A DNA stretch of 9,780 nt from Bacteroidales bacterium (lineage in GTDB: Bacteria > Bacteroidota > Bacteroidia > Bacteroidales > P3), in contig JAGNRX010000035.1 of assembly GCA_017988355.1 (NCBI GenBank), positions 1 through 9,780 of the forward strand. Direction: 5' to 3'. The notes under the pieces are model-generated. The model did no database searches. It was given only the letters and a program-made list of their open reading frames with translations, and was not told where the DNA came from. Positions 1 through 7,157 of this stretch are shown piece after piece (within the stretch, counting starts at the first letter, position 1; each line of letters begins with the position of its first letter). The position numbers and the translations under genes were made by a program.

Positions 1-1
1 G

Positions 2-85
2 TTCTATCCATCTCCAGAGTTCAAACGCTCACTTGCAAAAACAGGATTTGCAGAAGCTAATTTGGAGATAAAGGGTCTTCAGTAG
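2..85 (+). CDS. C-terminal end of an unidentified upstream protein (partial)
   Basis: The window opens inside a reading frame that begins before base 1 and ends with TAG at 83-85. It encodes about 27 residues, starting FYPSPEFKRSLAKTGF and ending in NLEIKGLQ. The other two forward frames also stop early but give less protein-like sequence. The run SPEF..SL.KTGF resembles the pattern (S/P)-x-x-F-x-x-x-L-x-x-x-G-F near the C-terminus of many SAM-dependent methyltransferases, including UbiE-like ones. That is too short to assign a family and is only a hint. It is followed by about 450 bp of repeat-rich non-coding DNA, so it is probably not in the mraZ transcription unit. Confidence 0.5.
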   Translation, partial: FYPSPEFKRSLAKTGFAEANLEIKGLQ

Positions 86-120
86 TTTAGGGTTTAGCGT
101 TTATTGTTAAACGTTTATTG
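85..120 (+). repeat. Degenerate GTTTAnn heptad tandem repeat starting at a stop codon
   Basis: GTTTA (one copy GTTAA) begins at 85, 92, 99, 106 and 113, an exact 7-bp period over five units. The first G is the last base of the upstream gene's TAG stop codon. Within it, the 10-mer CGTTTATTGT occurs at 98-107 and again at 112-121. The 14-mer TAGTTTAGGGTTTA at 83-96 recurs exactly at 7708-7721 in the gap before ftsW, so this is a shared intergenic sequence type. No function can be assigned. Confidence 0.6.
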
Positions 121-213
121 TCTTGAACTTTGATTTATCTGATTAAGAGATTACCATGATTGTTGTTTACTTTCATAGTCTATCATTTAATCATTTGAAT
201 CACAGTTCAAGAC
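120..213 (+). repeat. Palindromic interspersed element, copy 1
   Basis: Arms at 120-146 and 187-213 are reverse complements at 23 of 27 positions, and the outermost 10 bp (GTCTTGAACT / AGTTCAAGAC) match perfectly. The left arm carries GATT at 132, 141, 149 and 158 (spacing 9, 8, 9). The right arm mirrors this with AATC at 198 and 189 and a degenerate copy near 181. The centre contains the asymmetric string GTTTACTTTCATA (165-177), which recurs inverted in the element at 230-336. The pair therefore looks like two members of one small non-coding repeat family, similar in layout to REP/BIME elements. Family identity is inference. No coding potential is seen. Confidence 0.7.
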
Positions 214-221
214 TTTTTTTT
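204..221 (+). terminator. Candidate terminator: outer stem of palindrome copy 1 plus T8 tract
   Basis: The descending strand AGTTCAAGAC (204-213) pairs perfectly with GTCTTGAACT (120-129) and is followed at once by eight T residues (214-221). That is the layout of an intrinsic terminator for the upstream gene, except that the loop is long (about 74 nt, itself partly paired by the GATT/AATC arms) and the stem is not GC-rich. It could be a chance T-run beside an interspersed repeat, so confidence is low. Confidence 0.3.
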
Positions 222-229
222 GTCTGGTC

Positions 230-336
230 TTTTGTCTGAATCAGGATTTACAGGATTTGAGGATTTTCTTGATTGCTAATTATGAAGTAAACATCCTACT
301 AATCCTTTAATCCTGTAAATCCTGATTCTGACAAAA
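230..336 (-). repeat. Palindromic interspersed element, copy 2 (inverted relative to copy 1)
   Basis: Arms at 230-265 and 301-336 are reverse complements at 33 of 36 positions, around a 35-bp centre. GATT occurs at 245, 254, 262 and 271, giving the same 9-8-9 spacing as copy 1. The right arm has AATC at 318, 309 and 301 and a degenerate copy at 292. The centre contains TATGAAGTAAAC (281-292), whose reverse complement GTTTACTTCATA matches 165-177 of copy 1 except for one T. That fixes the orientation as opposite to copy 1. Transcribed, it would form a very strong hairpin. Confidence 0.7.
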
Positions 337-352
337 TAATCCTGATTCTGAT
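337..352 (+). repeat. Partial third copy of the palindrome arm end
   Basis: TAATCCTGATTCTGAT at 337-352 directly repeats the tail of the right arm of copy 2 (AAATCCTGATTCTGAC at 317-332) with two differences. It looks like a truncated extra arm or a local duplication. The stretch from 353 to about 426 is plain AT-rich sequence in which I see nothing. Confidence 0.45.
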
Positions 353-430
353 AATTCCCTTCTTTTCATGTTAATAACCTTTGTATTGTGTTTTTTGTAA
401 CTTTTCTTGTTTTGTTGCGTTATATAGGGA

Positions 431-489
431 AAATGGGTTTTTTTGGAAGAAAAAGTAAGAAAGTTACTAACAAATGGGTTTTTTTGGTT
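431..489 (+). promoter_or_regulatory. Candidate MraZ operator: duplicated TGGG motif upstream of mraZ
   Basis: A 16-bp sequence, AAATGGGTTTTTTTGG, occurs exactly at 431-446 and 472-487, 41 bp apart (about four helical turns). Within each copy TGG recurs 10 bp later (434/444 and 475/485), so the same DNA face is presented. Known MraZ proteins bind tandem direct repeats with about 10-bp periodicity in their own promoter. In E. coli these are TGGGN boxes with 5-nt spacers. Position just upstream of mraZ, box sequence and period all agree, but binding is inferred. The second pair lies just upstream of the candidate -7 element, consistent with repression. Confidence 0.45.
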
Positions 490-498
490 TTTTTGTTG

Positions 499-506
499 TA
501 ATTTTG
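499..506 (+). promoter_or_regulatory. Candidate Bacteroidota -7 element (TAATTTTG) for the dcw operon
   Basis: TAATTTTG matches the Bacteroidota sigma-ABfr -7 consensus TAnnTTTG exactly. It lies 25 bp before the mraZ ATG, which implies a short leader of about 20 nt. No good -33 TTTG is found at the usual distance. TTTG at 483-486 is too close, so the match could be accidental in such T-rich DNA. Confidence 0.4.
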
Positions 507-531
507 AACCTTGAATAGAAATTGGAATATT

Positions 532-975
532 ATGTCGTCACTAATTGGTATAGAAAATTGTAAGATGGATGCTACAGGGAGGTTTAAACTTCCGGTGGCT
601 CTCAAGAAGCAATTGCCTCTTTCTGATGATTTAAGGTTTGTTGTCCGATTGTCAATTTATAACAGGTGTTTAGAATTATTTACTTACGATTCCTTCCAAA
701 ATGAGGTTGCTGACCTAAAGAGCAAATTAAACCTCTACGACCCTAAGGCTAAAAGGCTTTTCAGAAAATTAACTGAATCAAACATCGTTGAATTGGACTC
801 CTCAGACCGATTCCTTATTCCTAAAGAACAGAGAGTTCTTGCTAATATTGATAAAGATATTATGCTTGTCAGTTCGGCTACTTGCATGGAAATTTGGGAT
901 GCTTCTATTTATAGTTCAATTGATAACGATGGATTTGATTATGTTAAAGCTGCAGAAGAATTACTTAAAGACTGA
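532..975 (+). CDS. mraZ: Transcriptional regulator MraZ
   Basis: A 147-residue member of the MraZ (UPF0040) family, the DNA-binding regulator that is usually the first gene of dcw operons. The protein has two tandem SpoVT/AbrB-like half-domains, each marked by the family's D-x-x-x-R signature: DATGR at residues 13-17 and DSSDR at 89-93, each followed by a hydrophobic stretch ending in Pro (FKLP, FLIP). Length is normal for the family. The frame is open back to a TTG at 511, but the ATG at 532 fits the usual N-terminus, where a short strand leads straight into the first D-x-x-x-R motif. No Shine-Dalgarno sequence precedes it, as is common in Bacteroidota. It probably autoregulates the operon through the TGGG repeats at 431-489. 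Its 3' end overlaps rsmH. Confidence 0.95.
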   Translation: MSSLIGIENCKMDATGRFKLPVALKKQLPLSDDLRFVVRLSIYNRCLELFTYDSFQNEVADLKSKLNLYDPKAKRLFRKLTESNIVELDSSDRFLIPKEQRVLANIDKDIMLVSSATCMEIWDASIYSSIDNDGFDYVKAAEELLKD

Positions 976-1870
976 GTATCATAATCCTGTGATGCTTTCA
1001 GAGTGTTTGGATGGTCTTAGGATTGATCCAAAAGGGCATTATGTGGATGTTACCTTTGGTGGTGGCGGTCATTCTCGTGCCATTTTAGATAGGCTTGATG
1101 AGGATGGTTTACTCTTTGGTTTTGACCAAGATAAGGATGCAAGAAGGAATATTATTGATGACCCAAGATTTATCTTTATCGATGATAATTTCTCTAATAT
1201 TAAGGATTGTCTTCGTCTTTTTCGTGAGTTCGAGGTTGATGGCATTTTGGCTGACCTTGGCATTTCTTCATACCAAATCGATACTCCAGAGAGGGGTTTT
1301 TCTACTCGTTTCGATGCTCCATTAGACCTTAGGATGAACGTTAAGGATGGCATTTCGGCTAAGGATGTTTTGGCTTCTTACGACATTATGGAGCTTAAGC
1401 GTGTCTTTAAGGATTATGGAGAGCTGATTAATGCTTATCATATTGCTAAGAGGATTGCTGATAATCAACTTATTTCTCCTATAAATACTACTTTCGAGCT
1501 TAAGGATTTGCTTGCTTCTCTTGCCATTAAGGGTCAGGAGAATAAGTTCTATGCTATGGTCTTTCAGGCTCTTAGGATTGAGGTTAATGATGAGCTTGGG
1601 ACTTTAAAGAAGATGCTTTCTCAGAGTTGTGATTTGCTCAAGAAAGACGGTCGCCTTGTTGTTATGAGCTATCATTCTTTGGAGGATAGGCTTGTGAAGA
1701 ATTTTATGAAGACTGGGAATTTTGAGGCTAAGGTTGAGAAGGATTTCTACGGCAACTTGATTTCGCCTATGGAGATGATTACTAAGAAGCCTGTCTTGGC
1801 TAAGGAGGAAGAGGTCTTTGAAAACCCTCGTTCAAGGAGTGCTAAACTTAGAATTGCAAGAAAGAAATGA
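941..1870 (+). CDS. rsmH: 16S rRNA (cytosine(1402)-N(4))-methyltransferase RsmH
   Basis: RsmH (MraW) uses S-adenosylmethionine to methylate N4 of C1402 in 16S rRNA, in the ribosomal P site. Visible family motifs, numbered from ATG 941, are: YHNPVML at 13-19; SAM-binding DVTFGGGGHS at 36-45; ADLGISS at 104-110; RGFSTR at 118-123 followed by LDLRM; YHSLEDR at 244-250; and the C-terminal NPRSRSAKLR at 295-304. The 309 residues are normal for the family. The frame is open upstream to 788, but that would add about 50 residues the family lacks. ATG 941 is the last start codon that keeps YHNPV intact, giving a 35-bp overlap with mraZ in the +1 frame. Its stop overlaps the ftsL start (ATGA), so translational coupling is likely on both sides. 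Confidence 0.93.
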   Translation: MLKLQKNYLKTEYHNPVMLSECLDGLRIDPKGHYVDVTFGGGGHSRAILDRLDEDGLLFGFDQDKDARRNIIDDPRFIFIDDNFSNIKDCLRLFREFEVDGILADLGISSYQIDTPERGFSTRFDAPLDLRMNVKDGISAKDVLASYDIMELKRVFKDYGELINAYHIAKRIADNQLISPINTTFELKDLLASLAIKGQENKFYAMVFQALRIEVNDELGTLKKMLSQSCDLLKKDGRLVVMSYHSLEDRLVKNFMKTGNFEAKVEKDFYGNLISPMEMITKKPVLAKEEEVFENPRSRSAKLRIARKK

Positions 1871-2253
1871 AGAAACCAAATATAAAGGCTAAGAGTTTTA
1901 TTGATGGCTCTTTCTTGGTTAGGAAGGGTTTCTTGGGCTGGTTGCCTCTGATTTTGATTGGGGTGGTTTTGATAATTGTTTATATTACAAATAGATATAA
2001 TATTGAAAAGACGGTTAGGGAGATTGATAAGCTTGAGACTGAGGTTAGTTATTTGCAGAAGAAGTATGCAGGTCAAAAGGGGGTTTATCAGAAACTAACT
2101 CAGATGTTGGAATTGGAAAGGGTTTTGAAGGATAGGGGAATAAAGGTGAGTAAGGAAGAACAGAAACAGGTTATCTTAATTGAAAAACAAGAAGATAAGG
2201 ATAAGAAAGAGGGTGATACTAAGGATATTCATAATTTAAATAATAAGAAATAG
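1867..2253 (+). CDS. ftsL: FtsL-like cell division membrane protein
   Basis: A 128-residue bitopic membrane protein in the position of ftsL, between rsmH and ftsI. It has a basic cytoplasmic N-terminus (residues 1-21), one hydrophobic segment at about 23-41 (LPLILIGVVLIIVYI), then a heptad-like helical stretch at about 44-90 that should form the periplasmic coiled coil. It ends in a very charged Lys/Asp/Glu/Asn tail. FtsL binds the FtsB/DivIC-type partner and FtsQ and helps activate FtsW-FtsI. FtsL sequences are poorly conserved, so the call rests on topology, size and neighbours. The ATG overlaps the rsmH stop by 4 bp, and ftsI starts 2 bp after its stop. Confidence 0.8.
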   Translation: MKKPNIKAKSFIDGSFLVRKGFLGWLPLILIGVVLIIVYITNRYNIEKTVREIDKLETEVSYLQKKYAGQKGVYQKLTQMLELERVLKDRGIKVSKEEQKQVILIEKQEDKDKKEGDTKDIHNLNNKK

Positions 2254-2255
2254 CA

Positions 2256-4445
2256 ATGCAAGACGACAAGAGAACTATTATGTTTAGGTTTTTTTGGGTG
2301 TATCTGATTATATTAGTCGGGTTCGTCTTTGTTATTGGTAAAATCGTTTACATTCAAACGGTTGAGGGTGCATTTTGGAAGAAACTCTCGCAAGATAGAT
2401 ATGAGGAGATGCGTCCTGTTCAGGCAAAGAGGGGTAGTATTTATAGTGTTGATGCTGACAATGGGGAGCTTCTTATGCTTGCAACTGATGTTCCTAAGTA
2501 TGATGTTTATATCGACCTTGGCTTTACCTATTTGTTTGATAAGAAAATAAAAGAAAAGACAAGGCAGAGGGTGATTGCTGACGATGTATATAAGAGAGAT
2601 ATTGCTCCTCTTTGCGATAGTTTGTCTCGTGTTTTTGCTGGCTATGAAAATGGAAAGACTAAGTCGGAGTATATGGCTTATTTTTCAAAGTTTAGGAAAA
2701 TGGACAAGGGCAATAGATTTGTCTTGGTTCAAAAAGATATTACACTTGAACAGTGGGAGAGGGTTAGGAAGTTTCCGCTTATTTCAACTGAAAAGGTGAG
2801 AACGAGTAGAGAGACTGGTAAGATTATTCATTCTGGTAAGTTCTACCTTACTCATTATATTAATGTTGTTGAAAGAAATGTTAGATATTATCCATACTAT
2901 CCAATGGCAAGAAGGACTATTGGGGTGCCTCTTCATGGTTGCGACACTTGTTATGATGGTATTGATGGTTTCTATTCTTCTTTTTTGGCTGGTGAATCGG
3001 GCATGAGGAAGGAGAGGAAGATTAACCCAGGCATTTGGATACCAGTTGATGATGATGAGCAAATTAAGGCAATTGATGGACAAGATATAGTAACTACAAT
3101 AGATGTTAGACTTCAAGAATTGGCTGAAAATAGTTTGAGAAAGTGTTTAGATTCAAATGATGCTCAAAGTGGATGTGTTATCCTTATGGAGGTTAAGACA
3201 GGTTATGTGCGTGCAATTGCTTCTCTTCAAAAGACAAAAGATGGTCTTTATGCAGAACAAACTAATATTGCAGTAAGCAGTTATTTTGAACCAGGCTCTA
3301 CCTTTAAGGCTATCTCTGCTATGGTTTACTTAGATAAGGGATTAATCGATACCTCTTCAATGGTGCCTACTTTTGCTAAGCAATTCCCTGGTGCAAAGAC
3401 TATGATTAGGGATGTTGGTAAGATAAATCATGGAATGGTGAGTTTTGCAAGAGCTATGGAGATGTCCTCAAATGTTGGGGTTTCTCAGGTGGTTTATGAT
3501 AATTATATTTCTAAGAAAAAGAGTAGGGACTTTCAAAAAGACTTAAAAGATTATTTCTACTTCGATAAGCTAAATATGGACATTAAGATTGCAGAGCCTA
3601 AGCCTTATATTAATGAAAAGGGAGTTTCTGTGGATGATATCCTTAGGCTTAGCTTTGGTTATGTTTCGGTTATGACGCCTATGCAACTCCTTACTTTCTA
3701 TAATGGGATTGCAAATAATGGTAAGATGGTTAAGCCGATGTTCGTTAGCCATATTGTTAAGGATGGTGAGATTGTTAAGACATTTGAGCCAGTTGTGATT
3801 AAGGAAAAGATGTGTAAGAAAGAAACCCTACTTAAGTTGCAAGATGTTTTGAAGAATGTGGTTGAGAAGGGTACGGGTAAGAGATTATCTAAGACAGGAT
3901 ATGGGATTGCTGGAAAGACAGGGACGGCTGAGATAGGTTATAGCAAGAGAGGGATAGTTGCTCTACAACATAGGGCTTCATTTGCTGGCTATTTCCCAAC
4001 CGAAAACCCTCAGTATTCTTGTATTGTTGTGGTTTCAGAGCCTCAGAAAAATGCAACCCATGGTGGTGACCTTGCAGCACCAGTCTTTAGAGATCTTTCA
4101 GATAGAGTAGTTGGAACAAGACTAACCTATCATCAAGTGGCTCCAACCTTAGAGAAACAAATGCCTACAACAACTAAGGGCAATCAAGAAAGTTATAATA
4201 AATTCTGTACTAATATTGGCTTAAACCCAAATAAGGCAATTGCTACAAATACTAAAAAAACTACTACAGCAAATTCTAATCTTGTGGCTGATGTTATGGG
4301 GATGAGCATTCGTGATGCAATTTACATATTAGAGAAACAAGGGCTTAGAGTAAGTTTTGAGGGTAAGGGAAAGGTAGTTTCTCAGTCCTTAGACAAAGGA
4401 ACAAGATTTAAGAAAGGTAGTAATATATATTTGAAACTTAATTAA
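2256..4445 (+). CDS. ftsI: Penicillin-binding protein, FtsI/PBP3-type septal transpeptidase with PASTA domain
   Basis: A class B penicillin-binding protein that crosslinks peptidoglycan at the division septum with FtsW. The 729 residues are organised as: short cytoplasmic tail; membrane anchor at about 10-33; pedestal region starting with a KRGSIYS segment (58-64, the family's RG.I motif) and extending to about 260; transpeptidase domain from about 290 to 620; and one C-terminal PASTA domain at about 675-729. All three active-site motifs are present: S348-x-x-K351 in EPGSTFK, S404-S-N406, and K554-T-G-T557. A Thr/Lys/Asn-rich linker (about 635-675) precedes PASTA. The start is 2 bp after ftsL. 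ATG 2280 (residue 9) is a possible alternative that still keeps the anchor. An unusual Cys-x-x-Cys (C229, C232) lies in the periplasmic pedestal. Confidence 0.93.
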   Translation: MQDDKRTIMFRFFWVYLIILVGFVFVIGKIVYIQTVEGAFWKKLSQDRYEEMRPVQAKRGSIYSVDADNGELLMLATDVPKYDVYIDLGFTYLFDKKIKEKTRQRVIADDVYKRDIAPLCDSLSRVFAGYENGKTKSEYMAYFSKFRKMDKGNRFVLVQKDITLEQWERVRKFPLISTEKVRTSRETGKIIHSGKFYLTHYINVVERNVRYYPYYPMARRTIGVPLHGCDTCYDGIDGFYSSFLAGESGMRKERKINPGIWIPVDDDEQIKAIDGQDIVTTIDVRLQELAENSLRKCLDSNDAQSGCVILMEVKTGYVRAIASLQKTKDGLYAEQTNIAVSSYFEPGSTFKAISAMVYLDKGLIDTSSMVPTFAKQFPGAKTMIRDVGKINHGMVSFARAMEMSSNVGVSQVVYDNYISKKKSRDFQKDLKDYFYFDKLNMDIKIAEPKPYINEKGVSVDDILRLSFGYVSVMTPMQLLTFYNGIANNGKMVKPMFVSHIVKDGEIVKTFEPVVIKEKMCKKETLLKLQDVLKNVVEKGTGKRLSKTGYGIAGKTGTAEIGYSKRGIVALQHRASFAGYFPTENPQYSCIVVVSEPQKNATHGGDLAAPVFRDLSDRVVGTRLTYHQVAPTLEKQMPTTTKGNQESYNKFCTNIGLNPNKAIATNTKKTTTANSNLVADVMGMSIRDAIYILEKQGLRVSFEGKGKVVSQSLDKGTRFKKGSNIYLKLN

Positions 4446-4456
4446 GGAAAAATAGG

Positions 4457-5896
4457 ATGCAAGAATATAAAGAAATATATAAGCTAATTAGAAACCAAGA
4501 GATAAAGGGTGTTTGCTTTGATTCAAGAGAGGTTAGAGAGGGTTATCTCTATGTAGCTCAAAAGGGAACAAAGGTAGATGGTCATGATTTTATTGAGTCC
4601 TCGATTCTCTCTGGTGCAAAGTTTATTCTTTGTGAGTTCATCCCTAAGGAGATTGAAGAAAATAAGAGTTTGACAGAGGGTATTCGTTTCTTTGTGGTTA
4701 AGGATAGTAGTGAGGCTTTAGGATATATTGCTTCTTGTTTTTATGATAATCCATCAAAGAAATTGAAAGTTATTGGCATAACAGGAACCAATGGTAAGAC
4801 TACAACGGTTACTCTCTTGCATAATCTATTTATCAGCTTAGGATTTAAAACAGGGCTTATCTCAACAATAGTTAATAAGATAAATAATGTTGAAATTCCA
4901 TCTACTCACACAACTCCAAATGCTATTGAGTTAAATGATTTGTTTTCTCAGATGGTTGATTGTGGTTGTGAATATGTTTTTATGGAGGTTTCCTCTCATG
5001 CAATTGTTCAGAAAAGGATTGCAGGGGTTGAGTTCTCTGGTGGCATATTCTCAAACATAACACATGATCACTTAGATTTTCATAAGACATTTTCAGAATA
5101 TATTAAGGCTAAGAAGGGCTTTTTCGACACTTTGCCTAAGACTGCATTTGCACTAACTAATCTTGATGATAGCAATGGTGAGGTAATGCTTCAAAACACT
5201 AAGGCAAAGAAATACTCCTATAGTTTAAAGACTATGGCAGACTTCCATGCTCTTATTCTTGAAAACAGCTTTGAGGGGCAACTTCTAACAATTGAAAACA
5301 CTGAGCTTTGGACTAAGCTAATTGGTAGGTTTAATGCTTATAATATTCTTGTAATTTATTCAACTGCAATGCTATTAGGACTAACTAAGGATGAAACTCT
5401 AAGGGCTATTTCTCAGCTTGATTCGGCAGAGGGTAGGTTTGACTGCATTTCAACGTCCAAACAAACAAAGGCTATTATTGATTATGCTCACACTCCTGAT
5501 GCTTTGACAAATGTGATAAAGACAATAAATCAAATCAGAGAGGGTCAGGGTAAGCTAATAACTGTTGTTGGTTGTGGTGGTGATAGGGATAAGACAAAGA
5601 GACCAATTATGGCTAAGATTGCAGCTGAGGGTTCTGATATACTAATCCTTACGAGTGATAATCCAAGGACAGAAGATGCTGATAGAATTATTGAAGATAT
5701 GAAAGAGGGTTTAGATATTATAAGTTCTAAGAATACATTTTCAATAACTAATAGGCACGATGCAATTAAGATGGCTTGTATGATTGGAAAGAGTGAAGAT
5801 ATTATTCTTGTGGCTGGTAAGGGTCATGAGAAATACCAAGAAATTAATGGAATTAAACATCATTTTGATGATAAAGAAGAAATACTAAAATATTAA
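4457..5896 (+). CDS. murE: UDP-MurNAc-L-Ala-D-Glu--2,6-diaminopimelate ligase MurE
   Basis: A cytoplasmic ATP-dependent Mur ligase that adds meso-diaminopimelate as the third stem-peptide residue. Its 479 residues show the three-domain layout: N-terminal UDP-binding domain with CFDSREV (20-26), ATP-binding central domain, and C-terminal amino-acid-binding domain. Key motifs are: P-loop GTNGKTT (110-116); STHTTPN (149-155), which binds the UDP-MurNAc-peptide; EVSSHA (177-182); probable carbamylated Lys at K219 in [13 protein letters not shown] (341-348); DNPR (401-404); and GKGHE (454-458). DNPR is the hallmark of diaminopimelate-specific rather than lysine-specific MurE. The gene is complete, unlike the next Mur ligase downstream (7158-7694). 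It starts 11 bp after ftsI and ends 5 bp before mraY. Confidence 0.96.
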   Translation: MQEYKEIYKLIRNQEIKGVCFDSREVREGYLYVAQKGTKVDGHDFIESSILSGAKFILCEFIPKEIEENKSLTEGIRFFVVKDSSEALGYIASCFYDNPSKKLKVIGITGTNGKTTTVTLLHNLFISLGFKTGLISTIVNKINNVEIPSTHTTPNAIELNDLFSQMVDCGCEYVFMEVSSHAIVQKRIAGVEFSGGIFSNITHDHLDFHKTFSEYIKAKKGFFDTLPKTAFALTNLDDSNGEVMLQNTKAKKYSYSLKTMADFHALILENSFEGQLLTIENTELWTKLIGRFNAYNILVIYSTAMLLGLTKDETLRAISQLDSAEGRFDCISTSKQTKAIIDYAHTPDALTNVIKTINQIREGQGKLITVVGCGGDRDKTKRPIMAKIAAEGSDILILTSDNPRTEDADRIIEDMKEGLDIISSKNTFSITNRHDAIKMACMIGKSEDIILVAGKGHEKYQEINGIKHHFDDKEEILKY

Positions 5897-5901
5897 AGAT
5901 T

Positions 5902-7155
5902 ATGTTATACCACTTATTTACATGGCTTGATGTTGAGTTTGGGTTGCCAGGAGCAGGAGTTTTTAACTATATCTCTTTCCGTGCAGCCTTAGCGGTTATT
6001 ACATCTTTATTTATTACAATAGTTTATGGCAAGAGAGTTATTAATTTTCTTCGCCGTAAGCAAATAGGGGAGTCTGTTCGTGAGCTTGGACTTGATGGTC
6101 AAAAAGAAAAAGAAGGCACTCCAACTATGGGTGGATTGATTATTCTTGCTGCAATTGTTATCCCTACCCTCCTTTTTGCAAGATTAGACAATATCTATAT
6201 TCAAATAATGCTACTAACCACCATTTGGCTTGGGTTTATTGGGTTTTTAGATGACTATATCAAGGTCTTTAAACATGATAAGAAGGGGCTTAAAGGCAAG
6301 TTTAAGATTATAGGTCAGGTTGTTTTGGGAATTGTTGTTGGGGCTCTAATCTATTTTCACCCAGGCATTGCTATTAAAGAAAAGGTAGAGGTTGAACACT
6401 ATACTCGTACTCACAACATTCAAAGTGAAACAAAGTATGAAAAGGCTAAGATTGAGTTCTCGAAAAAAGCTAAGCAATCAACCAAGACTACTATTCCTTT
6501 TATGAAAAATAATGAGTTTGAATACTCTTCACTAGTTAAATGGATTGGTAAGGATTATAAGAAATGGGCTTGGATTATATTTATTCCTATTGTAATTTTT
6601 ATTATTACTGCTGTTTCAAATGGTGCTAATCTTACGGATGGAATCGATGGTCTAGCCACAGGGGTCTCGGCAATTGTGGGTTCAACCCTCGGCATTCTCG
6701 CCTGGATATCGGGTAATATTATCTTTGCCAACTATCTCAACATAATGTTTATTCCAAATGCAGGAGAGCTGACAATCTTTATATCCGCCTTTGTGGGTGC
6801 AACGGTTGGCTTCCTTTGGTATAATACTTATCCTGCTCAAATCTTTATGGGTGACACTGGTTCATTGGCTCTTGGTGGCATTATTGCTGTTATTGCAGTC
6901 TTGATAAGAAAAGAACTACTTATTCCTATCCTTTGTGGGGTCTTCTTTGCAGAAAGTCTTTCAGTGGTTATTCAGGTTGGATATTTTAAATTTACAAAGA
7001 AAAAATTAGGTGAGGGTAAGCGCTTCTTCCTTATGGCACCTCTTCATCATCATTATCAGAAAAAAGGATATGCAGAACCTAAAATTGTTATGAGGTTTCT
7101 AATTATCAGCATTATACTGGCAGTCGTTTCAATCATAACTCTTAAACTTAGATAA
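5902..7155 (+). CDS. mraY: Phospho-N-acetylmuramoyl-pentapeptide transferase MraY
   Basis: A polytopic inner-membrane enzyme that transfers phospho-MurNAc-pentapeptide from UDP to undecaprenyl phosphate, making lipid I. The 417 residues include the family motifs GTPTMGG (72-78), the catalytic/Mg-binding FLDDY (115-119), NLTDGIDG (243-250), GDTGS (317-321) and APLHHHY (379-385). About ten hydrophobic segments are visible. The protein is about 55 residues longer than E. coli MraY because of a charged insertion at about 155-212, between the segment after the LDDY motif and the one before NLTDG. I associate a loop of this kind with Bacteroidota MraY, so it is not a fusion. It ends 2 bp before the truncated murD, with an intact C-terminus. 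Confidence 0.96.
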   Translation: MLYHLFTWLDVEFGLPGAGVFNYISFRAALAVITSLFITIVYGKRVINFLRRKQIGESVRELGLDGQKEKEGTPTMGGLIILAAIVIPTLLFARLDNIYIQIMLLTTIWLGFIGFLDDYIKVFKHDKKGLKGKFKIIGQVVLGIVVGALIYFHPGIAIKEKVEVEHYTRTHNIQSETKYEKAKIEFSKKAKQSTKTTIPFMKNNEFEYSSLVKWIGKDYKKWAWIIFIPIVIFIITAVSNGANLTDGIDGLATGVSAIVGSTLGILAWISGNIIFANYLNIMFIPNAGELTIFISAFVGATVGFLWYNTYPAQIFMGDTGSLALGGIIAVIAVLIRKELLIPILCGVFFAESLSVVIQVGYFKFTKKKLGEGKRFFLMAPLHHHYQKKGYAEPKIVMRFLIISIILAVVSIITLKLR

Positions 7156-7157
7156 CA

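Noticed and set aside
85..120. Telomere-like TTTAGGG repeat
   Set aside because: Only one true TTTAGGG unit occurs per array, the other units diverge, and both arrays lie between genes in a bacterial operon context, not at a DNA end.
120..352. CRISPR array
   Set aside because: The repeats are inverted palindromes of about 100 bp with internal 9/8-bp periodicity, not short identical direct repeats with unique spacers, and no cas gene is present.
353..426. Small RNA or small ORF in the remaining leader
   Set aside because: No stem-loop, start codon with a sensible frame, or repeat stands out; it is AT-rich sequence only.
511..531. TTG at 511 as the mraZ start, adding seven residues
   Set aside because: ATG 532 matches the usual MraZ N-terminus; TTG starts are uncommon in this phylum, and 511 lies only 5 bp after the candidate -7 element, which would leave no leader.
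420..605. 61-codon antisense ORF over the mraZ promoter and start
   Set aside because: Low-complexity Lys/Leu/Phe-rich translation caused by T-rich DNA; it overlaps mraZ and has no supporting features.
788..940. rsmH starting at ATG 788
   Set aside because: It would add about 50 residues not found in RsmH and read through mraZ in another frame; the similarity begins at YHNPV.
6364..6537. Foreign insertion or fusion in mraY
   Set aside because: The extra charged loop (about residues 155-212) has normal codon use and I associate such a loop with Bacteroidota MraY.
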